DNA from: Bacteroidaceae bacterium
GTDB taxonomy: Bacteria > Bacteroidota > Bacteroidia > Bacteroidales > Bacteroidaceae
Assembly (NCBI GenBank): GCA_017560945.1
Contig: JAFZDY010000028.1
Coordinates: 1 to 49,181 of the forward strand
Direction: 5' to 3'
Length of the DNA stretch: 49,181 bases
Made by a program: the position numbers and the translations under genes. Shown here in pieces: positions 7,928-17,404 of the stretch (within the stretch, counting starts at the first letter, position 1; every line of letters begins with the position of its first letter). The notes beneath the pieces were generated by a model. That model made no database searches, was not told where the DNA came from, and saw nothing but the letters and a program-made list of their open reading frames with translations.

Positions 7928-8608
7928 ATGAACAACATGCCTACGGTTACCAAGAACCTGCTCATTATCAATGTGCTGGTATTCGTTGCCAGTTATGTGC
8001 TTCGAGGATATGGAGTGGACTTGAACAATATGTTTGGGTTGCACTTCTTTATGGCGTCTGATTTCAAGATATACCAATTCTTTACCTATCTCTTTCTGCA
8101 TGGCGGATTCGAACATCTCTTTTTCAATATGTTTGCTGTGTGGATGTTTGGTCGCATACTTGAGAATGTATGGGGACCTCGACGTTACCTTTTCTACTAC
8201 ATTGTGTGTGGAGTGGGAGCAGGACTTTGCCAGGAATTGATTCAGTTCCTTGATTATGTGATAGAACTGGCTCCATATAGCCGTGTAGATATGGGTGGAG
8301 GTTTCATTATATCGATGGAAGAATACCTGAATTATATGAATACCGTAGGCGCATCTGGTGCCGTGTATGGTATTTTGCTGGCATTCGGAATGTTGTTCCC
8401 AAATGAACAAATGTTTATTTTCCCTTTACCTATGCCCATCAAGGCGAAATATTTTGTGATTGGCTATGCAGCCATCGAATTGGTTTTGGGTATTTCTGGC
8501 CGTGGAGATAACATTGCTCACTTTGCACACTTGGGAGGAATGTTGTTTGGTTTCCTATTGATTATGTACTGGAAAAAGAAGAGAAATCATGGGCAATATT
8601 ATTACTGA
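7928..8608 (+). CDS. Rhomboid-family intramembrane serine protease (first of pair)
   Basis: A 226-residue, six-helix rhomboid. The catalytic Ser is in GASGAVYG (about residue 143) and the catalytic His in AHLGGMLFG (about 201). The conserved HGGFEHLFFNM loop and the FLHGG entry are present. The protease would cut transmembrane segments of substrates in the inner membrane; its substrates are unknown. I chose ATG 7928 (MNNMPTVTKN) because the -7 boxes end at 7893. The gene overlaps the next rhomboid gene by 20 bases, which suggests translational coupling. A hydrophilic insert after helix 3 (about 115-138) lengthens the region before the active Ser. Confidence 0.92.
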   Translation: MNNMPTVTKNLLIINVLVFVASYVLRGYGVDLNNMFGLHFFMASDFKIYQFFTYLFLHGGFEHLFFNMFAVWMFGRILENVWGPRRYLFYYIVCGVGAGLCQELIQFLDYVIELAPYSRVDMGGGFIISMEEYLNYMNTVGASGAVYGILLAFGMLFPNEQMFIFPLPMPIKAKYFVIGYAAIELVLGISGRGDNIAHFAHLGGMLFGFLLIMYWKKKRNHGQYYY

Positions 8609-9470
8609 TTTGCGACAACGCTTTCGTACAGGAAGCATCAGTCTTCAACTTATATATATAAATATAGGTATATACCTGTTGCTGACGTTGGTGTCGGTAT
8701 TCCTCCGATTGTTCAATATACAAGGCGATTGGGTGATTCGTTGGTTGGAAATGCCTTCTGATGTGACCCGCTTGTTCATACAACCATGGTCGATCATTAC
8801 CTATATGTTCCTTCATGCCGATGTTCTTCACCTTCTGTTCAATATGCTTTGGCTCTATTGGTTTGGCCAGTTATTCCTATACAATTACTCTTCCAAGCAT
8901 CTTCGTGGATTGTATCTGTTAGGAGGTATTGCCGGAGCCTTGCTTTACCTGCTTTTCTACAATATCTTTCCATATTTTCATGGGGTTTCAGGGATGATGG
9001 TAGGCGCATCAGCTTCGGTATTAGCCATCGTGGTGGCAACGGCCGTCAGTATGCCTGATTATCAATTGAGACTCTTGTTGTTTGGACCGGTTCGTCTGAA
9101 ATATGTGGCTCTGGTAGTGGTGCTTACAGACCTGTTGTTTATTACCTCTTCCAATGCCGGAGGACACATAGCTCATTTGGGAGGAGCCTTGGCCGGATGG
9201 TTGTTTGCTCGCGGAATACATAGCGGGAAATACGACGCGACGGCATGGATAAATAAAATTTTGGATACCATTGTAGGATGGTTTCATCGTCCGTCCAAAC
9301 CTCGTATGAAGGTGCATGTGGGTAAGCGTGCGAAGGACTATGACTTCAATGCACGAAAGAAGGCACAAGACGATGAGATTGACCGTATCTTGGACAAAGT
9401 GCGTCAATCGGGATACGATGGGCTTTCAGCCGAGGAAAAGAGAAAATTGTTTGATGCAAGCCGTAGGTAA
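8589..9470 (+). CDS. Rhomboid-family protease with C-terminal cytoplasmic tail (second of pair)
   Basis: A 293-residue rhomboid paralogue. Six membrane segments lie within about 20-210. The loop motif is LHADVLHLLFNMLWLYWFG, the active Ser is in GASASVLA (about 141) and the catalytic His in AHLGGALAG. A soluble tail of about 75 residues (from about 218) follows, rich in basic and acidic residues and ending DGLSAEEKRKLFDASRR. This tail type is common in the second rhomboid of Bacteroidales pairs. The ATG at 8589 lies inside the first rhomboid gene. The next gene begins three bases after the stop, so all three form one operon. Confidence 0.92.
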   Translation: MGNIITDLRQRFRTGSISLQLIYINIGIYLLLTLVSVFLRLFNIQGDWVIRWLEMPSDVTRLFIQPWSIITYMFLHADVLHLLFNMLWLYWFGQLFLYNYSSKHLRGLYLLGGIAGALLYLLFYNIFPYFHGVSGMMVGASASVLAIVVATAVSMPDYQLRLLLFGPVRLKYVALVVVLTDLLFITSSNAGGHIAHLGGALAGWLFARGIHSGKYDATAWINKILDTIVGWFHRPSKPRMKVHVGKRAKDYDFNARKKAQDDEIDRILDKVRQSGYDGLSAEEKRKLFDASRR

Positions 9471-9473
9471 CGT

Positions 9474-10571
9474 ATGATATTGAGAACTATTGGCCGTTTC
9501 TTTGGTCGCATAATATTAGCACTCAATGGGGTTGTGGCTTTGCTGATGTTACTTTGCGCATTCAGTTCTTACCTCCAACCCGAGACCTTTCCTGTGCTCT
9601 CATGTGCAGGGTTGGCTTTCCCTATATTTTTGTTGCTCAATGTCCTTTTTCTCCTCTTTTGGTTCTTTTTTTATCGTCGTTATCTCCTTTTGCCTCTATT
9701 GGCAATGGTTATTTGTTTCCCGCAAATACGTTCTTATATCCCCATCAATTTATCTGCGACACAAATACCGAACGATGCCATCAAGGTGTTGTCCTATAAC
9801 GTAATGTCATACGATGGGCATAAACCTCATTCGTCGAACAATCCCAATGCTATAGTGCAATATCTGCAAAATGCGAATGCCGACATTATATGTCTGCAAG
9901 AGGCAAGTTTCAATAATTCAGATTCGAAGAAGTTCTTGTCAGAGAAGGTCTTTCGCAAGGCAATGTCGGAATATACCTATTTTCGCCATTTTGTGGCTAA
10001 GGGGAATGCGTGGGTTTGTCTGTCTCGTTTTCCCATCCTTTCTGCTCGAATGATAGATTACGAAAGTGCAGGAAATGGCTCGGTTGCTTACGAATTGAAA
10101 GTGGGAGCCGACACCCTGTTGTTGATAAACAATCATCTGGAGTCTAACAAACTGACGTTAGACGATCGTGCAGCTTACCGTGAATTGATTGTCAATCCGC
10201 AGGAGGAAAAACTGGCTTCGACATCAAAGCTATTGATAAGAAAAGTGGCTGACGCGGTAGCTATCCGCGCTGCCCAAGCCGATAAAGTGGCCGAATATAT
10301 CCGTGAATCTGGGAAGAAATATGTGGTAGTGTGTGGCGATTTCAATGATTCGCCATTGTCTTACACACATCGTGTAATAGGAGAGGGAATGAAGGACGCA
10401 TTCGTGGAAAGTGGAAACGGATTGGGCGTGTCGTATCATCGGAATGGTTTTTATTTTCGCATTGATCATATCTTGGCGAGTGAGAGTTTTGAACTCTTCA
10501 ATTGTAAGGTCGATAAGTCTATCGAAGCTTCCGACCATTACCCCATTTGGTGCTATATTAAGAAAAAATAA
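9474..10571 (+). CDS. Membrane-anchored endonuclease/exonuclease/phosphatase (EEP) family protein
   Basis: A 365-residue protein. Two or three hydrophobic segments lie within residues 1-90, followed by an EEP (DNase I-like) domain outside the membrane. Motifs in order are VLSYNVMSYDG (Asn), DIICLQEA (catalytic metal Glu), NNHLESNK (His), CGDFNDSPLS (Asp/Asn), DHILAS and a final SDHYPIWCYI (Asp-His). The full active-site set is present. The family covers nucleases, phosphodiesterases and lipid phosphatases, and the substrate cannot be chosen from sequence. It starts three bases after the second rhomboid gene, so it is part of that operon. Confidence 0.88.
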   Translation: MILRTIGRFFGRIILALNGVVALLMLLCAFSSYLQPETFPVLSCAGLAFPIFLLLNVLFLLFWFFFYRRYLLLPLLAMVICFPQIRSYIPINLSATQIPNDAIKVLSYNVMSYDGHKPHSSNNPNAIVQYLQNANADIICLQEASFNNSDSKKFLSEKVFRKAMSEYTYFRHFVAKGNAWVCLSRFPILSARMIDYESAGNGSVAYELKVGADTLLLINNHLESNKLTLDDRAAYRELIVNPQEEKLASTSKLLIRKVADAVAIRAAQADKVAEYIRESGKKYVVVCGDFNDSPLSYTHRVIGEGMKDAFVESGNGLGVSYHRNGFYFRIDHILASESFELFNCKVDKSIEASDHYPIWCYIKKK

Positions 10572-10668
10572 GGGTATTTTAGTGGCCTGAAATGTATATA
10601 AATACCTTTTTTTTCAACAAAAAAACAAATATTAGGTGAGAAAGCATCTCTTAATGTAAAAAAAAGGC

Positions 10669-10676
10669 TATATTTG
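10669..10676 (+). promoter_or_regulatory. secDF promoter (-7 box)
   Basis: TATATTTG followed by GCACC, 69 bases before the secDF ATG. A clear TTTG at -33 is lacking. Confidence 0.6.
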
Positions 10677-10744
10677 CACCCTTGTTGCTGAATAGCATCC
10701 ATTGAAAATTAAATAAATAACTAAAAATCATAAATTAAAACAAA

Positions 10745-13717
10745 ATGCAGAACAAAGGATTTGTAAAAATTTTTGCAGCGTTGCTCACACTTGTATGTGT
10801 GTTCTACCTGTCATTCTCCTTTGTGACTCGCCACCACATGAACAAGGCGGCTGAGTATTCACAAGGTGAAAGCCAATACCTCGATTCAATGAAGAACGAG
10901 AAAGTATGGTTGGGCGCTTATACGCTGCAGCAGTGTCGTGAGATGGAAATCGGTTTGGGTCTTGACCTGAAGGGTGGTATGAACGTAATCCTGGAAGTTT
11001 CAGTTCCTGATGTAGTAAAGGCTTTGGCTGATCACAAGAGCGACGAGACTTTCAACAAGGCTGTAAACGAGGCTGCTCGTATGCAGGCAAGTAGTCAGGA
11101 CGATTTCATTACTCTCTTTGTTGAGGAATACAAGAAGTTGGCTCCTGAAAGTTCATTGGCAGAATTGTTCGCCACTCAGCAATTGAAGGACAAGGTAAAC
11201 ACCAAGAGTACTGATGCTGAGGTTATCAAGGTTCTCCGTGAGGAAGTTAAGGCTGCCGTTGACAACTCATTCAACGTGTTGCGTACTCGTATCGACCGTT
11301 TCGGTGTGGCTCAGCCCAACATCCAGAATTTGGAAGGTACTATGGGACGCATCATGGTAGAGTTGCCTGGTGTGAAGGAACCCGAACGTGTTCGTAACCT
11401 TCTTCAAGGTTCGGCTAACCTCGAGTTCTGGGAAACTTACAAGGCTTCTGAAATCATCTCTTACATGAACGCTGCTGACAACAAGTTGCGTACATTGTTG
11501 GCTGACAAGGCTGCTTTGGAAGGTGAAACAGAAGAGACTGCTGAGGCTGAGGAAGTTAAGGAACTGGACGTAACCGCTGCATTGACTGGTGAAACATCTG
11601 CTGCTCAGAACGCACAGAGCATCGAACAGTTGAAGAAGGAGCACCCCTTGGCTGCCATCCTTCAGCTCGTTTCTTACGATTCTCCTATCGTAGGTTATGC
11701 TCACTACAAGGATACAGCAGAGGTTAACCGCTTGTTGGCTATGCCCGAAGTGAAGAATATCTTGCCTCGTGACCTCCGTTTGAAGTGGGGTGTAAAGGCT
11801 TCAGATATGGATCAGACTGGTCAGTTGTTTGAACTCTATGCTATCAAGTCTACTGAGCGCAATGGTCGTGCTCCTATGGAAGGTGACGTGATTGTAGAGG
11901 CTGCTGATACATACGACAGACTTGGTAAGCCTTGTGTTAGTATGGCTATGAATACTGATGGTTCTCGTCGTTGGGCTGTGTTGACCAAGAATAACGTAGG
12001 TCGTGCTATCGCTATCGTATTGGATGGTTATGTATATAGCGCTCCTAACGTATCAAATGAAATCACTGGTGGACGTTCTGAAATCACTGGTAACTTTACT
12101 CCCGAGTTGACCAAGGACTTGGCTAACGTATTGAAGTCTGGTAAGATGCCTGCTCCTGCTCGCATCGTTCAGGAGGACATCGTTGGTCCTTCACTCGGTC
12201 AGGAATCTATCAACCAAGGTATATGGTCATTCATCGTAGCATTTGTAATCTTGATGATTTACATGTGCGCTATGTACGGTGTAGTTCCCGGTATGGTTGC
12301 CAATGGTGCTTTGATTGTGAACCTCTTCTTCACTCTCGGTATCTTGACTTCATTCCAGGCTGCTTTGACAATGTCTGGTATCGCCGGTATGGTACTTTCA
12401 TTGGGTATGGCTGTGGATGCTAACGTACTTATATATGAACGCGCGAAGGAAGAGTTGCGTGCTGGTAAGAATGTACGTGCTGCTCTTGCCGACGGTTACA
12501 AGAATGCATTCTCTGCAATCTTCGACTCTAACTTGACTTCTATCATCACTGGTATCATCTTGTTCAACTTCGGTACAGGTCCTATCCGTGGTTTTGCTAC
12601 CACATTGATCATCGGTATCCTCTGCTCATTCTTCACTGCAGTGTTCTTGACACGCATCGTGTACGAGTGGCGTATGGGTAAGGACAAGTGGTTGAACCTC
12701 ACTTTCTCTACTGGTATCTCTAAGAACTTGATGCAGGGCACTAAGTTCAACTTCATGGGAGCTGCCAAGAAGTCATTTGCAATCTTCGGTACATTTGCTG
12801 TAATTGCTCTTGTTTCTTTGGGTGTTCGTGGTTTGAGCCAGAGCATCGACTTCACTGGTGGACGTAACTTCGTAGTTCAGTTCGAACAGCAGGTTTCTCC
12901 TGAAACTGTTCGCGGATTGCTCTCTGAGAAGATTACTGATGCTAACGTAAGCGCTATCGCTTTGGGTACTGACGGACGTACCATTCGTATCACTACTAAC
13001 TATCGCATCGAGGAAAATACTCCGACTATCGACTCTGAAATCGAATCATTCATCTATGACGCTTTGAAGTCTGGTAACTTGTTGGGCGAGGGTACAACTC
13101 TCGAAATCTTCATCGACCGCGATAACCGTACAGGTGGTTCTATCATCAGTTCACAGAAGGTTGGTCCTTCTATTGCTGACGACATCAAGACATCTGCCGT
13201 ATGGTCTGTTATCTTGGCTTTGATAGCTATCTTCGTTTACATCTTGATCCGTTTCCGCAACGTGGCTTACTCTGTAGGTTCTGTAACTGCTTTGGCCGTT
13301 GACGTATTGCTCATCTTTGGTATGTACTCATTGTGCTACGGATGGTTGCCTATGTCTTTGGAAATCGACCAGACTTTCATCGGTGCTATCTTGACCGCTA
13401 TCGGTTACTCTATCAACGATAAGGTGGTTATCTTCGACCGTGTACGTGAGTTCTTTGGTCTCTATCCGAAGCGTAATAAGTTCCAGTTGTTCAACGAATC
13501 ATTGAACACTACATTGGCTCGTACCATCAATACTTCATTCAGTACATTGATCGTGTTGCTCTGTATCTTCATCCTCGGTGGTGATAGCATCCGCAGCTTC
13601 GCATTCGCAATGATTCTCGGTGTTGTATTCGGTACTCTCTCTTCTCTCTTCATTGCTGCTCCTATCGCTTATCGCGTAATGAGCCGTAAGGAAAGAGGTG
13701 GTGACGTAGAAGCATAA
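10745..13717 (+). CDS. secDF: Protein translocase subunit SecDF (fused)
   Basis: A 990-residue fusion of SecD and SecF, which use the proton gradient to pull preproteins through SecYEG. SecD part: first membrane helix (about 8-28), GLGLDLKGGMNVILEV, a periplasmic P1 domain with a Glu/Ala-rich insert around 255-275, then five helices with GMAVDANVLIYERAKEEL (about residues 560-577). SecF part from about 675: VRGLSQSIDFTGGRNF, then helices with IGYSINDKVVIFDRVREF. The fused arrangement is usual in Bacteroidetes. The gene has its own promoter and a strong terminator at 13734-13769. Codon use is highly biased (GGT, CGT, AAG), as for a highly expressed gene. Confidence 0.96.
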   Translation: MQNKGFVKIFAALLTLVCVFYLSFSFVTRHHMNKAAEYSQGESQYLDSMKNEKVWLGAYTLQQCREMEIGLGLDLKGGMNVILEVSVPDVVKALADHKSDETFNKAVNEAARMQASSQDDFITLFVEEYKKLAPESSLAELFATQQLKDKVNTKSTDAEVIKVLREEVKAAVDNSFNVLRTRIDRFGVAQPNIQNLEGTMGRIMVELPGVKEPERVRNLLQGSANLEFWETYKASEIISYMNAADNKLRTLLADKAALEGETEETAEAEEVKELDVTAALTGETSAAQNAQSIEQLKKEHPLAAILQLVSYDSPIVGYAHYKDTAEVNRLLAMPEVKNILPRDLRLKWGVKASDMDQTGQLFELYAIKSTERNGRAPMEGDVIVEAADTYDRLGKPCVSMAMNTDGSRRWAVLTKNNVGRAIAIVLDGYVYSAPNVSNEITGGRSEITGNFTPELTKDLANVLKSGKMPAPARIVQEDIVGPSLGQESINQGIWSFIVAFVILMIYMCAMYGVVPGMVANGALIVNLFFTLGILTSFQAALTMSGIAGMVLSLGMAVDANVLIYERAKEELRAGKNVRAALADGYKNAFSAIFDSNLTSIITGIILFNFGTGPIRGFATTLIIGILCSFFTAVFLTRIVYEWRMGKDKWLNLTFSTGISKNLMQGTKFNFMGAAKKSFAIFGTFAVIALVSLGVRGLSQSIDFTGGRNFVVQFEQQVSPETVRGLLSEKITDANVSAIALGTDGRTIRITTNYRIEENTPTIDSEIESFIYDALKSGNLLGEGTTLEIFIDRDNRTGGSIISSQKVGPSIADDIKTSAVWSVILALIAIFVYILIRFRNVAYSVGSVTALAVDVLLIFGMYSLCYGWLPMSLEIDQTFIGAILTAIGYSINDKVVIFDRVREFFGLYPKRNKFQLFNESLNTTLARTINTSFSTLIVLLCIFILGGDSIRSFAFAMILGVVFGTLSSLFIAAPIAYRVMSRKERGGDVEA

Positions 13718-13733
13718 TCTCACTATTGATATT

Positions 13734-13769
13734 AAAAGGCTCGCGCTCGATGGAGCGTGAGCCTTTTTT
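13734..13769 (+). terminator. secDF terminator
   Basis: A 15-bp stem (AAAAGGCTCGCGCTC, 13734-13748, one G-U pair), four-base loop, and seven T after the second arm. Confidence 0.9.
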
Positions 13770-13801
13770 ATTGACAATACGAAAGAATTCAATCTTCCAG
13801 T

Positions 13802-13948
13802 CAGAAGAATGCCATTCTTTTGTACATAAGATTACTAATCTTCAAAGCCGAAGGTGCAGAGTTTTATAGTCAACTTGTGGACTTTCATAGTCAAGCTATG
13901 GAGTTTTAAAGTCCAGACGTAGAGTTTCATACTCAATCATGTGGCTCT
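13802..13948. repeat. 21-base-periodic degenerate palindromic array B
   Basis: Seven consecutive 21-base units can be laid out from 13802, directly upstream of the porin gene. Four units end in GACTTT, GAGTTT or a close variant and start TATAGTC, CATAGTC, AAAGTCC or CATACTC (13859-13943). The first two units contain the palindromes AAGAATGCCATTCTT and AAGATTACTAATCTT. The AGAATGC/ATTCT word is shared with array A at 2146. Confidence 0.7.
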
Positions 13949-13985
13949 TTCTTTTTGAATAACAGACATAACAATAAATACAGAT

Positions 13986-15023
13986 ATGAAGAAAATTTTT
14001 TCTATGGCCCTGTTGGCCATGATGTGTGGAGTTGGTCAGGTGGCCAAGGCTCAACTCCCTAAGTTGGATGATACCCCTATTACTGCTAAGTTTGGTGGTT
14101 ATGTGGTAGGAGACTATTCTTATTACACCAATGAGGACGTGAATAAGACAGCAGGTTTCAACCTTCGTTATGCTCGTGTCTATGTGAATGGCACTGTGGC
14201 AAAAGATTTCAAGTATCGCCTTCAGGCAGAGATGGCCGGTGCACCTGGTGTAGATAAAGGTCCCCGTGTGATTGATGCCTATACCGAGTGGGTGAAATAT
14301 CCGTGGCTCAATGTCCGTTTCGGACAGATGAAGCGTGTCTTCACATTTGAGAACCCCTATAATCCCTGGACAGTAGGATTCGGTTCCAATGCACAAGTTA
14401 TCAGTAAATTGGCAGGTATGAATGACCGTTGTGGCGAACATGCAAGCGGTGGTCGTGATTTGGGCCTCGTATTCCAAGGTGACGTGTTGCCTTTTGGACA
14501 GGATGAACATCGCCTTTTGCATTATCAGGTAGGTGTTTATAACGGACAAGGAATCAATCACAAGGATGCCAATAGCAGCAAAGACCTCATTGGTGGTCTT
14601 TGGTTCAGTCCCTTCAAGGAGTTGCAGATTGGTGCTTTCGGATGGGCAGGTGAATATACCGGTAACAATATGACCGTCGACCGTAACCGTATGGCTTATG
14701 GCGTGAAGTACGAAGCCGATTGGACCGTACGTGCTGAATATATTACTTCAAAAGGTAAGAGCGTTAGCAACACCAATCTGGGTGACGAAGCAGATGGTTG
14801 GTATGCCGCTGTAGGTGCCCCTGTAGGCGATCAGCTTAAAATCTATGGTAAGTGGGATGTATATCGCAATGAGAAGACCTCTGAAACCCAGAAGAGCATC
14901 TATGGCTTGAGTCTTAACTACTGGCTCGACAAGAACCTTCTATTCCAGGCAGGTTACAATTACATCGACGACTGTGGTGTTGACTACAGCCAGTTGCAGA
15001 TGCAGGTATATGTAAGATTCTAA
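13986..15023 (+). CDS. Outer-membrane porin (OprP/phosphate-selective porin type)
   Basis: A 345-residue outer-membrane beta-barrel. The signal peptide (about residues 1-23, ending VAKAQ) is followed by alternating amphipathic strands. FGGYVVGDYSYY, NLRYARVYVNGTVAKDFKYR and WLNVRFGQMKRVFTFENP are typical of the porin O/P family. It ends LQMQVYVRF, with a terminal Phe suited to BAM assembly. Family members form trimeric channels; the substrate here is unknown. The gene is flanked on both sides by 21-22-base-periodic arrays, and I find no consensus -7 box upstream, so array B may contain or replace the promoter. Confidence 0.85.
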   Translation: MKKIFSMALLAMMCGVGQVAKAQLPKLDDTPITAKFGGYVVGDYSYYTNEDVNKTAGFNLRYARVYVNGTVAKDFKYRLQAEMAGAPGVDKGPRVIDAYTEWVKYPWLNVRFGQMKRVFTFENPYNPWTVGFGSNAQVISKLAGMNDRCGEHASGGRDLGLVFQGDVLPFGQDEHRLLHYQVGVYNGQGINHKDANSSKDLIGGLWFSPFKELQIGAFGWAGEYTGNNMTVDRNRMAYGVKYEADWTVRAEYITSKGKSVSNTNLGDEADGWYAAVGAPVGDQLKIYGKWDVYRNEKTSETQKSIYGLSLNYWLDKNLLFQAGYNYIDDCGVDYSQLQMQVYVRF

Positions 15024-15108
15024 AGTATCTTACGTTCAAAGATAAAGTATCTTATATATAAAGCCCATTTATCTTAAGATACTTTGTCTTTGAAACTAAG
15101 TTTATAAA
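15021..15108. repeat. 22-base-periodic array C downstream of porin
   Basis: Units start at 15021, 15043 and 15065, each with ATCTTA at unit positions 7-12; the first two share TAAAGTATCTTA. A weaker fourth unit follows. Units also pair: 15036-15053 with 15076-15093 (17 of 18 bases). Confidence 0.65.
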
Positions 15109-15109
15109 A

Positions 15110-15153
15110 AGGCGCGGATCCATCGCAATGCACATTGTGATAGATCCGCGCCT
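15110..15153 (-). terminator. gyrB terminator (convergent with porin)
   Basis: A 44-base hairpin that is nearly all stem: AGGCGCGGATC pairs with GATCCGCGCCT, and the inner ATCGCAATG with CATTGTGAT. On the minus strand it is followed by five T. Confidence 0.85.
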
Positions 15154-15177
15154 AATTTTCTATTTGTGTTTTGGCTT

Positions 15178-17313
<2,136 letters not shown>

Positions 17314-17327
17314 TCACTGTTCTATAC

Positions 17328-17393
17328 AATTAACTCCGTTCGCGAACCTAGTTAATACGGTAGACGAACGGAGTTAATTGTATTGGGGATGGA
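17328..17393. repeat. 22-base-periodic array D
   Basis: Three 22-base units start at 17328, 17350 and 17372, each with A(A/G)TTAA at the start; the first two have GAAC at positions 17-20. The outer units also pair, forming a stem of about 18 bp (CAATTAACTCCGTTCG with CGAACGGAGTTAATTG). The TTAACTCCGTTCGCGAAC word closely matches array A at 2191-2240. Two perfect small palindromes lie beside it (17288-17302 and 17305-17319). Confidence 0.65.
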
Positions 17394-17404
17394 ATTTGCA
17401 ATAT

